Shown here: piece after piece, positions 55,952-64,000 of the stretch | How the letters are laid out: each line of letters opens with the position of its first letter | Numbering within the stretch: the first letter of the stretch is position 1 | From: Gallionellaceae bacterium | Lineage (GTDB): Bacteria > Pseudomonadota > Gammaproteobacteria > Burkholderiales > Thiobacillaceae | Direction of reading: 5' to 3' | Length of the DNA stretch: 64,000 nucleotides | NCBI GenBank assembly: GCA_028714875.1 | Contig: JAQTLN010000003.1 | Span: forward strand, 62,001 to 126,000 | Translations under genes and position numbers: made by a program | The notes under the pieces: model-generated | What the model was told of the DNA's origin: nothing | What the model saw: only the letters and a program-made list of their open reading frames with translations | The model's database searches: none

Positions 55952-57094
55952 ATGTCGGGGGTTCTTAAACCGAGAGAACAACAAGTCAAGGGGAAACCCA
56001 AGATGAAAATCGCCTTTACCTCTTGCGCCTATCTTCAGAAATACCCAATACAGTTAGGTTGGCAGCGAATCCAACAACTTGAGCCAGATGTACTCCTGCT
56101 CTTGGGCGACCAGATTTATATGGATTTTGGCCTCCCACGATTTGGCGGCGATCTCTATGTGCCACGCAAGTTTTCGTTGACAGAGTTCGCGTCGCGGATG
56201 TATGACCGATACCGCCATCAGTACACAGAACAGTACTTTCGAAACCTGCTGGAATCACGCCCTGACATGCGAATTGCCGCAACTTGGGATGACCACGATT
56301 TCGCATGGAACAACGCATGCGGCGGGCGTTGCCAGAAACCGGAACCTGACGAACAGGTCACTCGGATAATCAAAGATGGCATGCAACACAAAGTGCCAGA
56401 CGACAAAAAATGGGTGACGCGAAAGCTATTCATGCAATACCTGGAAACCGTGCGTGCCCGAAAGGAAGACTACCCCCCTCCACCTTTCGATCTCAGCAAC
56501 CCGCCTACGGATCAGATACTGAGTGACCTAGGCATTCAGGAAGCCTTCGATCTAGAGGGAGGGCAAATCAGAGTGTTGATGCTGGACGTGCGGTATCACC
56601 GTGATTGCCGTCTTTACATGGAGGACAACGCGTCACACGCTCGCATCATGGACGATGCGCAGATGACTTGGCTGCGTGAGCAACTCAATGGAAATCAGGA
56701 AGTGACGCTGATATGCAGTGGCTCCACCCTTACCGATGCGGAATGCTGGAAACAATATCCACGAAGCTACGGAGAGTTGCTTTCGGCTAGTGCTGGAAAA
56801 AAAGTGCTGGTGCTCACAGGTGATATCCACCAGAACAAATTCCACGCCCACAATAATCCCCACAACAAGGAAATTCGCTTGTTCGAGGCCATTTCCTCAG
56901 GTATTGCAATCAGGGGACTCAAGCCATTTTTGTGGTTGGGAGACCAAGAAAATTTTGGCTCGCTGGAAATCGATAACACACAACTGACCATCAACCTGTA
57001 TCGGCGTCGGGGGGCAATCGAATCGCACCGTATCAACCGCGCTACTTGGCAGGAGCAAGAAATCAGTGCCAAATCATTTGGCATTCCAGGTTAG
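55952..57094 (+). CDS. PhoD-like metallophosphatase
   Basis: 380 residues. The PhoD/alkaline phosphatase D metal blocks are clear: LLGDQIYMD (near 55-63), ATWDDHDFAWNNA (near 110-122), ICSGSTLTDAE and VLTGDIHQNKFHAH (near 290-303). Typical PhoD enzymes cut phosphodiesters or polyanionic polymers such as teichoic acids. There is no signal peptide or Tat motif, unlike most exported PhoD, so it may be cytosolic. GGGAGCGAGAC precedes the ATG. First gene of the five-gene cluster. Confidence 0.87.
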   Translation: MSGVLKPREQQVKGKPKMKIAFTSCAYLQKYPIQLGWQRIQQLEPDVLLLLGDQIYMDFGLPRFGGDLYVPRKFSLTEFASRMYDRYRHQYTEQYFRNLLESRPDMRIAATWDDHDFAWNNACGGRCQKPEPDEQVTRIIKDGMQHKVPDDKKWVTRKLFMQYLETVRARKEDYPPPPFDLSNPPTDQILSDLGIQEAFDLEGGQIRVLMLDVRYHRDCRLYMEDNASHARIMDDAQMTWLREQLNGNQEVTLICSGSTLTDAECWKQYPRSYGELLSASAGKKVLVLTGDIHQNKFHAHNNPHNKEIRLFEAISSGIAIRGLKPFLWLGDQENFGSLEIDNTQLTINLYRRRGAIESHRINRATWQEQEISAKSFGIPG

Positions 57095-57148
57095 CGCAGG
57101 CAAAGGCCAAGATCAGTTATTCCTTAAACAAATAAGCAGGAGAGACGC

Positions 57149-57976
57149 ATGTCACAAGCCAACCACCCCCGTGATTACGCCAACATGCTCGCGGATTTTC
57201 CGTTTAAGCCACGGAAGATCCTAATCGAGGGCGACTCTTGGGTTTCGCATCCGTTTCTCGCCAACCTGACGGCGCAATTCGATCAGTTTGGCAAAGGAGA
57301 ATTCGCCATCCTCAACATGGCTCAACCCGGGGATACCGCAAAGCGAATGCTGTCACCCGACAGCAGCCAATTCAAGGACTTGTCTGCGCTCATCGTCAAC
57401 GAGCAATACGGCTACAAATGGGATTTTATCTTCATTAGCGCGGCGGGTAATGACATCGTTGGTGACGACATCCTTAGCTATGTGGATGACAAATCGCCCG
57501 GGAAGTATGGCAAGGAACTGATCAACGACAGCTTCTCTAAGCGCGTCACCCAGATCGCCGAGGATTTCAAGAACCTCATAGATTTCCGCGATCAGAGCGA
57601 AGCCAATCCGACCACCCCTATCGTCACCCATGCCTACAGCTATCTAACGCCACGCAAGGTCGGCACCAAGCTGTTCGGCGCCATGCTGGGCTCAGGTTGG
57701 ATTCAGCGTTACCTCGAGCCGAAGGGCATCGAGGACATCGAGGAGCAGAAAGAAATCGTCCGGGAAATGCTGGATCAGTACTACAACGCCATGAAGGGGC
57801 TGGAACAGCCCGGCAACAATTTTGTGGTCGTGGACACCCGCCCACTGCTGTCCAGAACGCCCACCCGGCCCAACCTAGCATGGTGGCACGACGAAATTCA
57901 TCCCAATTACACTGGCTTCAAGAAAGTCGCCGAAGTGATTCGCACGGAAATGAAAGTCGCGGGTTACTGGCCATGA
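57149..57976 (+). CDS. SGNH/GDSL-family hydrolase
   Basis: 275 residues. The four SGNH blocks are present: IEGDSWVSHP (serine near 29), the glycine in MAQPGDTAK, SAAGNDIVGDD (asparagine near 100), and the catalytic WWHDEIHPNYTGF near the C-terminus. Such enzymes are esterases, lipases or deacetylases. No signal peptide is seen. CAGGAGAGACGC precedes the ATG, 54 nt after the phosphatase gene. Confidence 0.88.
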   Translation: MSQANHPRDYANMLADFPFKPRKILIEGDSWVSHPFLANLTAQFDQFGKGEFAILNMAQPGDTAKRMLSPDSSQFKDLSALIVNEQYGYKWDFIFISAAGNDIVGDDILSYVDDKSPGKYGKELINDSFSKRVTQIAEDFKNLIDFRDQSEANPTTPIVTHAYSYLTPRKVGTKLFGAMLGSGWIQRYLEPKGIEDIEEQKEIVREMLDQYYNAMKGLEQPGNNFVVVDTRPLLSRTPTRPNLAWWHDEIHPNYTGFKKVAEVIRTEMKVAGYWP

Positions 57977-58022
57977 TGATCCGAACCAGCCGACCGATCC
58001 CGCAGTAGATCAGGAGCATCGA

Positions 58023-58442
58023 ATGAAGACGCTATCTCCCGGTACAGCTTTCACCCTAGAGGTAGACCCGTGCGCCTTATTCCACCCCAGCGGGATCGAA
58101 GTAACTGCCGGGGCACACTACCAGTTCGAAGCCAGTGGAATGTGGGGTGATAGCAAGATCAAGCGTGGACCGGAAGGCTGGCATGGGCTGATATTCCAGG
58201 CTTGGAATCGATTACCGTGGCGACCTTTCATGCTGCTGTGTGGCTCGGTAGGACAAGACTTGCAAAAGTCATTTCCCATCGGCCGCACCTTGGAATGGAG
58301 AGCATCGTCAGAGGTAACCGGCTGGCCAGATCGCCAACTCTATTTTTTTGCCAACGACTGGCCAAGTTGCTACAGGAACAACCATGTACTTCCGCCAGAG
58401 GAAGGTGGCCCGCTCAACGTGTCTATTACTCGTTTGAAATAA
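58023..58442 (+). CDS. LecA (PA-IL)-like beta-sandwich protein
   Basis: 139 residues with the build of galactose-binding PA-IL-like lectins: FEASGMWGDSKIKRGPEGWH, MLLCGSVGQDLQKSFPIG and YFFANDWPSCYRNN before a final strand (PLNVSITRL). The ND-x-x-x-x-Y-x-NN pattern matches the lectin's calcium and sugar loop. No signal peptide, as in LecA. AGGAGC precedes the ATG, 46 nt after the SGNH gene. Sugar binding is an inference from fold similarity. Confidence 0.68.
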   Translation: MKTLSPGTAFTLEVDPCALFHPSGIEVTAGAHYQFEASGMWGDSKIKRGPEGWHGLIFQAWNRLPWRPFMLLCGSVGQDLQKSFPIGRTLEWRASSEVTGWPDRQLYFFANDWPSCYRNNHVLPPEEGGPLNVSITRLK

Positions 58443-58576
58443 CACCTGGGAGATACTGTTGGTTAGCGGGTGTGGTGACCACGATGTGTGAGCTGGGAAT
58501 GTGATTCCGGCCAAGTTGGGAATTTGAGAAGCAGTGAAGAAAGAAATACAACAAAAGACTAAAGAAAGAGGTTCAT

Positions 58577-59875
58577 ATGCGTGTCCATGTTTTGGTGGTA
58601 TTTTTTGCTCTGGTTAATGCGTCATTGGCACAGGATTTGAGCATAATCAAAAAGACGTACGCTCCTGATTCAGCCAAGGCACGCCTTGAATATTTGGCTA
58701 CTGAACCTACAGAGAACTGGCGCCCTATTTTCACGAAAAGCAAGCAAAGCGTTCCTATCCAAGTGCTCGATACGAATAACATAACAATCGATGATCAACT
58801 CTCGAAGATAAAACCTCCTGGGGTCAAATATCGCACGCCCAACTATGCTCCATCCCAGGTAGTCGATGGCCCGTCGTACGAATTCGGTTCAAAGGAATCC
58901 CTCAAGGACTACCTCACTCCTGAAAACACAATGGAGCGAGTGCTAGACTTGGCAAGATCCTATCAGTGTAATGACGAGATCGGGCCATTCAAGACTTCAC
59001 TCGATATGGTCAATTCGTCATTCAGCACAAGTCTCGGCCAAACATGGAGCCCTTGGTTCTGGAACTATATCCGAGAGAATAACATTCAACCTATAAGAGC
59101 GCGAGCAATGCAGAAGTATCGCTCAGCTCAATCAGCTTTCAAGAACGCATGTTTGTCACGAGATGCCGTTGGAATGACTGCGGATCAAAAAACGCAGATT
59201 ATTAGCGTAATTGGATTTTTCAGAAGTTCTGATGAGGGGACCTACTGCACTGGCACCCGAATCGCACGCGATCTAGTGATATCTGCAGCACACTGTTTTT
59301 TCGATGTGCGAAAGGGTTGGGCAAGGTATTCCAGGACCGATCAGAGCCGATTCCACCTTGCAGTGGACAAGGTGGGCTACCCCTTTGAGCTAGTGTCATG
59401 CACATTGGGGGAAGATGGTCAGAGTTGCAACTCACTTACTGCCAAAGCGAAAGACGATCATATCATAGTTCGACTCCGGCCTGATCCAGGAATAACACTT
59501 CCACAATTTACACACCTATCCACCGACACTCCGAAGGAAGGAGACAGGCTTGTTCTTGTGGGATACGCAACTCAGTTTGAAGGAGAAGACATCACCGATC
59601 CCCTGCATTACTTGGGAACTTCCGAGCAATACCCGGGGTGTGTCATCAAGAGCACTATGGGTGGTTGTATCCATCATGGTTGTCAGGCGTTCGAAGGTTA
59701 CAGCGGGGCAGCCATATTCCGAAGGGACAAACAACATGGTCTTACTATTTTGGGCATTCATCTCGGGACTGACGGTCCCGCTGTTGATGGTGGGGAATGT
59801 AGCGCGAACCGGCAACAATTAGGCAACCTAGGGTACAGTATTTCACCCACAGTTGCCTCGATCTTGGCTAAATAG
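58577..59875 (+). CDS. Exported trypsin-like serine protease
   Basis: 432 residues: signal peptide (about 1-18, cleaved after LAQ), an N-terminal extension of about 190 residues with no known fold, and a trypsin-like domain with H in VISAAHCFFD, D in AKDDHIIVRL and S in FEGYSGAAIF. The usual GDSGG is GYSGA, as in some distant members, and several cysteines could form disulfides. The long extension may be a pro-region. AT-rich compared with the window (sample lines near 38% GC). It follows the lectin-like gene by 134 nt. Confidence 0.85.
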   Translation: MRVHVLVVFFALVNASLAQDLSIIKKTYAPDSAKARLEYLATEPTENWRPIFTKSKQSVPIQVLDTNNITIDDQLSKIKPPGVKYRTPNYAPSQVVDGPSYEFGSKESLKDYLTPENTMERVLDLARSYQCNDEIGPFKTSLDMVNSSFSTSLGQTWSPWFWNYIRENNIQPIRARAMQKYRSAQSAFKNACLSRDAVGMTADQKTQIISVIGFFRSSDEGTYCTGTRIARDLVISAAHCFFDVRKGWARYSRTDQSRFHLAVDKVGYPFELVSCTLGEDGQSCNSLTAKAKDDHIIVRLRPDPGITLPQFTHLSTDTPKEGDRLVLVGYATQFEGEDITDPLHYLGTSEQYPGCVIKSTMGGCIHHGCQAFEGYSGAAIFRRDKQHGLTILGIHLGTDGPAVDGGECSANRQQLGNLGYSISPTVASILAK

Positions 59876-59900
59876 CAACTCAAAACGAATGGAGCTAGGT

Positions 59901-61385
59901 ATGAAAACCACAATTGCTTTAACTATTTGTCTGGCCACGGGGTTCGGATCGGCAAGCGCCGAGCCCCAAAAAAGAAATTTTGAAGATAAGGAACTGATAG
60001 CAAACACCTACACTGTAAGGGCTGCTGTTACACCTAATTGTCCGATTAGCAACGAAAAGAGAGAAAGCGTAGTAGGAGCGGTGCTTGCGGCCATTGCCCC
60101 GACCCTTGTCGAAAAAGCCGTTGACTGGGCTGCAGCCTCGGCAAAGGCTGCAGGTGACTCAAAGTCGTCTTCAGCGGAAATCGCAACGACTTACACGAAC
60201 ATGTACATAACCGACGCAGCAGGTAACCTTAATTTTGCACAAGGTTTCGGCTGCTTGGTAATTGTAGCGGGTGATTTTGGAAAATCCGATCAGAAGAGGC
60301 TGACTGGCACATGGAAAAACGATACGCTAATAATTTCTAAATTATTAGCAAGTGACCCACGTATCTATATTGAGATGGCTGTAAATCCTACCCAAGACGG
60401 TAGCCACTTCGTGCTGATACCAAAGTATTTGTATTTCGATAAGCCTGCGGAATCTTCTTGGTTTCGGAATGATACGCGTGCGGTAAACCTGTCCTTGTCG
60501 TTCTTCCGCTCGCAAGAGAAGGAGCCGTTCGCGAGTGCAAATATCATGTTTCCCCGACTCACGGCTCCTACGAACCTTGACATGAAGGAAGAGGACGTAT
60601 ATTCACTTTCAACCGGCTATCTAGCGGCCTATCCAATTGACGATCGGATTAAAGAGACGTTAGCGGCCGAGAAGGCGAATATGGACAAATCTAAGGTGGA
60701 AGATGAGAAAGTCGCCCAGATTAAGAATGTCATTGAGAGTGGCAAAGAGGCAGAAACAAGTCTCCAGAGATTTATTGCAGAAAATGACAATCAGAAAAGA
60801 CATGTATTAATGGGTTATCAAAAGCCTTTTGAAGATGCGCTTTCAGCACTCTGTAAGACAGCTGTAAAACAAAAGGTTGAACGGACCAATTGTCCTGACG
60901 ACTTGTATTGGAAAGAAGAGGAGCTTAGGTACATTACCAGTCTATTGAAGGCAATTTCTGATGGAAAGAGCTTTACCCAGCCGAATTCAACAAATAAGAA
61001 GGCCAAGCAGGCTGATGAAAAAAAACTGGTGGGGTATACAACAATTCAAGTTTCAATGGTCGAAACTCGAGATGGAAACGCATTCCTGAAACTGGTTGGC
61101 GATGTGCTCGATGGTTCCAAGGCTGAGATCAAGGCCGCCGCAACTGAGCAGTTGCCTGGTAAACGCAAAGATGCCAAAGAAAAAGAGCAAACAGACAATG
61201 AGAACCTGGTAATCGCCGCTGCAGGTGAGCTTGCTGCAGTCAAGAAGCTTGAAGCAAAGGTTGCCCAAGAGACTGATCCCGTGGAAAAAGGCTCCCTTGA
61301 AGCGGACCTCTTGGTGGCAAAGATAAAGGCTAACCAAGCCTACCGAAAAGCGGGAATCAAGCAGCCCTATGACGTTGGCCTCTGA
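59901..61385 (+). CDS. Exported protein of unknown family, last gene of the cluster
   Basis: 494 residues from ATG 59901 (GGAGCTAGGT upstream), signal peptide (about 1-23, SASAEP). The first half looks folded, with beta-rich parts (NFAQGFGCLVIVAGDFG, YIEMAVNPTQDG, VNLSLSFFRSQEKEP). The second half is charged and helical (LAAEKANMDKSKVEDEKVAQ and further coiled coil to the end). No family is recognised. It starts 25 nt after the protease gene, so the two are probably co-translated partners: substrate, inhibitor or scaffold. Confidence 0.78.
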   Translation: MKTTIALTICLATGFGSASAEPQKRNFEDKELIANTYTVRAAVTPNCPISNEKRESVVGAVLAAIAPTLVEKAVDWAAASAKAAGDSKSSSAEIATTYTNMYITDAAGNLNFAQGFGCLVIVAGDFGKSDQKRLTGTWKNDTLIISKLLASDPRIYIEMAVNPTQDGSHFVLIPKYLYFDKPAESSWFRNDTRAVNLSLSFFRSQEKEPFASANIMFPRLTAPTNLDMKEEDVYSLSTGYLAAYPIDDRIKETLAAEKANMDKSKVEDEKVAQIKNVIESGKEAETSLQRFIAENDNQKRHVLMGYQKPFEDALSALCKTAVKQKVERTNCPDDLYWKEEELRYITSLLKAISDGKSFTQPNSTNKKAKQADEKKLVGYTTIQVSMVETRDGNAFLKLVGDVLDGSKAEIKAAATEQLPGKRKDAKEKEQTDNENLVIAAAGELAAVKKLEAKVAQETDPVEKGSLEADLLVAKIKANQAYRKAGIKQPYDVGL

Positions 61386-61588
61386 GCAGACAAGATTACA
61401 ATTACTTCGAGCGGGATAATCCGCCAGCAAACTTCGCTTGTTGGCTCTGTTCTAATCAAGCTGAACATTGAGACAATAGAAATACACGAAGCGAAGTAAA
61501 AACTAGCGAGAAAATAATTGTGAGGTGCCCCAGAACGAGAATATGCATCCCTCTTTTTCCTTTGGGATGTTTTGCAACAGCCACGCTT

Positions 61589-61613
61589 ACCGTCCGCTTT
61601 GGCCGATCAAGAG
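61589..61613 (-). repeat. 25-nt inverted copy (right end of the cluster)
   Basis: ACCGTCCGCTTTGGCCGATC plus AAGAG, the reverse complement of 55433-55457 except for one base. It stands 38 nt before the tlpA-like stop codon. The rest of the 265-nt spacer holds nothing I recognise. Confidence 0.85.
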
Positions 61614-61650
61614 TCATTCAATGCGCCCCTGCCGAACGCACAGTAATTAG

Positions 61651-62160
61651 CTATCGGCCGGGTTCATTCAACAGCGCTTCCAGCTTGGCGAGGGTCTCTG
61701 GGTCATCCCATTCGATTGAGCCGAATAGGCCCAGGCGCAGGTGGCCCTGCTTGTCCACCACATAGCTGGTGGGGAAGGCGAAAACCTGCCAGGGCTTCAG
61801 ATGTTCGCCCTCGGCATCCAGCAGGATGGGGAAGTTCACCGGCACTTGTTTCAGGAAGGCGCGGATTTCGTCCGGGCTTTCGCCCACGTTGACACCCAGG
61901 ATGGCGAAAGGACGGTTGCTCATCTTTTCCGCCAGGCGTGCCATCGAGGGCATTTCCTTGCGGCAGGGTGGGCACCAGACCGCCCAGAAGTTGACCAGTA
62001 CCACGCGGCCACGCAGTTGCTCCAGGCTGGCCGTGCCGCCATTCAGGGTCGGCAATGTCAGTTCCGGCGCGGGTTTGCTGATAGGCAGCGGCTTGAGTTC
62101 GCCCGCCGCCACCGTGCCGCTGGAGAGCGCGAAGAGCAGGGCCAGTAGCCAGCGTTTCAT
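61651..62160 (-). CDS. TlpA/ResA-type thioredoxin-fold protein
   Basis: 169 residues with a signal peptide (about 1-19) and a periplasmic AhpC/TSA-redoxin fold. The active site is WCPPC (62-66) in VNFWAVWCPPCRKEMPSM, and FAFPTSYVVDKQG holds the cis-proline. It reduces disulfides in the periplasm, for example in cytochrome c assembly. Its start overlaps the upstream gene by 4 nt. Confidence 0.93.
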   Translation of the reverse strand: MKRWLLALLFALSSGTVAAGELKPLPISKPAPELTLPTLNGGTASLEQLRGRVVLVNFWAVWCPPCRKEMPSMARLAEKMSNRPFAILGVNVGESPDEIRAFLKQVPVNFPILLDAEGEHLKPWQVFAFPTSYVVDKQGHLRLGLFGSIEWDDPETLAKLEALLNEPGR

Positions 62161-62936
62161 GGTTTGTCCTTGTCTATCAGGGGTTTGAGCGCATCCAGCA
62201 GGATTTCACCAAGGCGCGCGCCGGCGCGGATTTCCTGTGGGTTGATGTCGTTACGGCGATAAAAACCATCGCGTAAGCCGGGCAGCACGGTCAGCCAGAC
62301 GCGGCTGCCGGCGCTTTCAAGAAAGCCTTTGAGGCGCTCGCGCCACCAGTATCCGGCGGACGACTTGGGTTGCAGGATGACCAGATCCATGTGGGTTTGC
62401 CGCACGATCGGGTCGTAGTCTGGTTCTTGTCCGGGTGCCAGTTCCTGGTACAGCAGGGGCCACATCAACAAGGCGCCGGCCAGCGGGTTGGCCGCGCCGC
62501 CAGCCTTGCCGGCATGCCATTCATCGGCCGCGCGCAAGGCCAGGCTGGCGACTCGGCCGCTGGCGATGAGGACGATGCGCTTGCCGGGGTTCTGGCGGTG
62601 CAGGGTTTCCAGCCAGTCGCTCATGTCGCGCTCGGGTATCTGACTCCAACTGCTGGGCAGCATGGGCAGAAAGTAGGGCGCGAGAAAGTCGGTGACCCAG
62701 GTTTCCACGCCCTTTGCCGCGAGGTCGGCGGCGGCTTGTTGTTCTTCCTGGCTACGCCCGCCCTGGTCGGTCAGCCAGAGCGCCAGGACATCGCCGGCGG
62801 CGGGGTAACGCTGGCTGACGATGTCGGCGCCGGAAGCTAGATGCAAGGTGATCTCGGCGGGCTCGGCATGGGCGGCGAATGTGGCCAACAGGGCGATCAT
62901 TGCCCCCGCGGAACGCAATAGATATGGAATTCCCAA
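62157..62936 (-). CDS. Exported alpha/beta-hydrolase-like protein
   Basis: 259 residues with a signal peptide (about 1-24). Predicted alpha/beta pattern: strands at VLALWLTDQ and RIVLIASGRVASLALRAAD, the latter in the place of the nucleophile elbow but reading ASGRVA rather than G-x-S-x-G. It also has DLVILQPKS and VWLTVLPGLRDGF. It may be catalytically inactive. It is coupled to the tlpA-like gene and follows the barrel gene by 3 nt, so the three form an envelope operon. Confidence 0.65.
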   Translation of the reverse strand: MGIPYLLRSAGAMIALLATFAAHAEPAEITLHLASGADIVSQRYPAAGDVLALWLTDQGGRSQEEQQAAADLAAKGVETWVTDFLAPYFLPMLPSSWSQIPERDMSDWLETLHRQNPGKRIVLIASGRVASLALRAADEWHAGKAGGAANPLAGALLMWPLLYQELAPGQEPDYDPIVRQTHMDLVILQPKSSAGYWWRERLKGFLESAGSRVWLTVLPGLRDGFYRRNDINPQEIRAGARLGEILLDALKPLIDKDKP

Positions 62937-62939
62937 GGC

Positions 62940-64000
62940 TTAGAACACCCGGTCGTAACTCAGCGTCAGCAAACGGGCGTCGCCGTATTTCGGAGACCAG
63001 TTCGAGCCACTGTTGTCGTGCTGGTCGTCGATCTGGATTTTCACGGCGCTGCTGGTATCCACTTCGTAGCGCAGGGTGAAGGCCGTGGTGGCGTGGGCTT
63101 CCTGGGCGTTAGGGTCGGCGCCCAGCGCGGGTTTCGAGTAGTAGTTGGACCAGGTCAGCATGGGTTGCCATTTGCCGATGCGGCGGCCGATGGCGACGAT
63201 CTGCGCGTAGTCCCTGAAATTGGCGCCGGGGCGGTTGATGTGGATGAATTCACTCTTCAACAGCCAGTTGTCGCGGTCGATGTTGAAGGCCAGACCGTAG
63301 ATCTGCTGGCGGGCGTCATTCGTGTAGTCCGTTTCGATACCGATGCCGTAGGTGGTGCCATTCCATGAGCCGGTGACATTGCGGCTGCTCGTTTTCGACT
63401 GGATATAGACCAGACGGGTTTCCAGCCAGTCGTTGCTGAAATTGAGGTCGCCGCCGAGGATGGCGTCCCATTTCACGTCGGTGCGGTTGTTCGGCCCCCG
63501 GTAGATCTTCCAGTAGCCGCTTTCCTTGACCGTTTCGGCGCCGGCCAGCAGGTTGGCGACCAGGTGCCAGCCGTTGTCGAGGGGTTTGTTCCAGGTCAGG
63601 TTGGCGCCGTTGTAATTCACCGCCTCCCAGCCATAGAGCTGCGGCGGCAGGTGGGTCCAGGGCAGGGCGTAGCCGATGTCCTGGGCGTCGGAGTTGTAGA
63701 ACATGGGCAGGCGCTTGCGGCCGAGTTGCAGGGTGAGGGCGTCGTTGATCCGGTAATTGCCGTACAGCCATTCCAGATTGACCGCGCCGTCCTGGGCGCC
63801 GCGCGCGACGATCTGGCCGGTCAGCGAAAAGGGCGTGTCGGTGAAGATCATGGAGCCTTGCAGGCCGAGTTTGCTGTCCGGCTGCCATTGCAGGCCGCTT
63901 TTGCCGGTGTAGACGCCGGTCTGGGCATAGTCGGAAACGAAGCAGGGGCATTCCGTGTCGTTGGCGCGGCCTTTCGTGCCGGAGAGCATTTTGCCGGCGG
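62940..64000 (-). CDS. Outer-membrane beta-barrel (porin-like) protein, partial
   Basis: 353 residues visible; the frame is open to the right edge, so the N-terminus and signal are missing. Alternating strands with aromatic girdles (LQWQPDSKLGLQGSMIF, DALTLQLGRKRLPMFY, WLLKSEFIHINRPGANF) and the last strand LLTLSYDRVF ending in Phe are typical of barrels inserted by BamA. It looks like porins of the type that have been linked to small-molecule or redox operons. Substrate unknown. Confidence 0.82.
   Translation of the reverse strand, partial: AGKMLSGTKGRANDTECPCFVSDYAQTGVYTGKSGLQWQPDSKLGLQGSMIFTDTPFSLTGQIVARGAQDGAVNLEWLYGNYRINDALTLQLGRKRLPMFYNSDAQDIGYALPWTHLPPQLYGWEAVNYNGANLTWNKPLDNGWHLVANLLAGAETVKESGYWKIYRGPNNRTDVKWDAILGGDLNFSNDWLETRLVYIQSKTSSRNVTGSWNGTTYGIGIETDYTNDARQQIYGLAFNIDRDNWLLKSEFIHINRPGANFRDYAQIVAIGRRIGKWQPMLTWSNYYSKPALGADPNAQEAHATTAFTLRYEVDTSSAVKIQIDDQHDNSGSNWSPKYGDARLLTLSYDRVF

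Overview
The window reads as chromosome of a GC-rich betaproteobacterium, probably a respiratory, metabolically flexible one related to Rhodocyclales/Nitrosomonadales. This is an inference from gene content and order: nadE followed by glnB, glyQ-glyS-gmhB-plsC, prpE-B-C-D, and a frdCAB-type fumarate reductase/succinate dehydrogenase. No rRNA, tRNA, CRISPR array, transposase or integrase was recognised.

Layout. 1-2082: 3' part of recQ (running off the left edge) and a vapBC toxin-antitoxin pair, all on the minus strand. 2228-7638: an HD-GYP response regulator and a very large membrane hybrid histidine kinase. 7873-14752: small envelope proteins, two OmpA-type proteins, a Sel1-repeat protein, a DUF2238 remnant fused by overlap to folE and an isoprenylcysteine-methyltransferase-like gene, and a cytochrome b561-YceI-YceI operon. 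15021-20807: the methylcitrate (propionate) operon prpE-prpB-prpC-prpD, minus strand, with a palindromic repeat in every spacer. 20956-24660: nadE-glnB, a zinc-sensing type CZB-GGDEF cyclase and small genes. 24808-28093: an XRE-type regulator, a cold-shock protein and an OmpA-type coiled-coil lipoprotein. 28150-35067: phosphatidyltransferase, mnmA-nudJ with an upstream RelE/ParE-type toxin-antitoxin pair, rimO, a methyltransferase, a di-iron metallo-beta-lactamase-fold protein and a ZIP transporter. 35267-38323: two exported proteins and ompR-envZ. 38720-43271: glyQ-glyS-gmhB-plsC. 43350-46878: frdCAB. 47060-54284: a YgjP-type peptidase, a damaged-looking higBA pair, the N-degron transferases aat and bpt, a PilZ protein, thyA and a sigma-54 activator.

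54285-61640 differs from everything else. It has lower GC, no housekeeping genes, and begins at a duplicated 3' end of the sigma-54 activator gene that brackets a DUF4160/DUF2442 pair. It continues with a one-direction cluster of five genes: PhoD-like metallophosphatase, SGNH hydrolase, a LecA-like beta-sandwich protein, an exported trypsin-like protease and an exported protein of unknown family. A 25-nt sequence occurs inverted at its two ends (24 of 25 match). This is the best candidate here for an undescribed system. The window closes with a TlpA-type thioredoxin, an exported alpha/beta-hydrolase-like protein and the 3' part of an outer-membrane beta-barrel gene.

Two themes cross the window. 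One is c-di-GMP signalling: CZB-GGDEF synthesis, HD-GYP hydrolysis and a PilZ receptor. The other is a dense set of at least six families of short palindromic repeats. Several sit inside operons, and two have been absorbed into the 3' ends of coding genes (frdC, aat).
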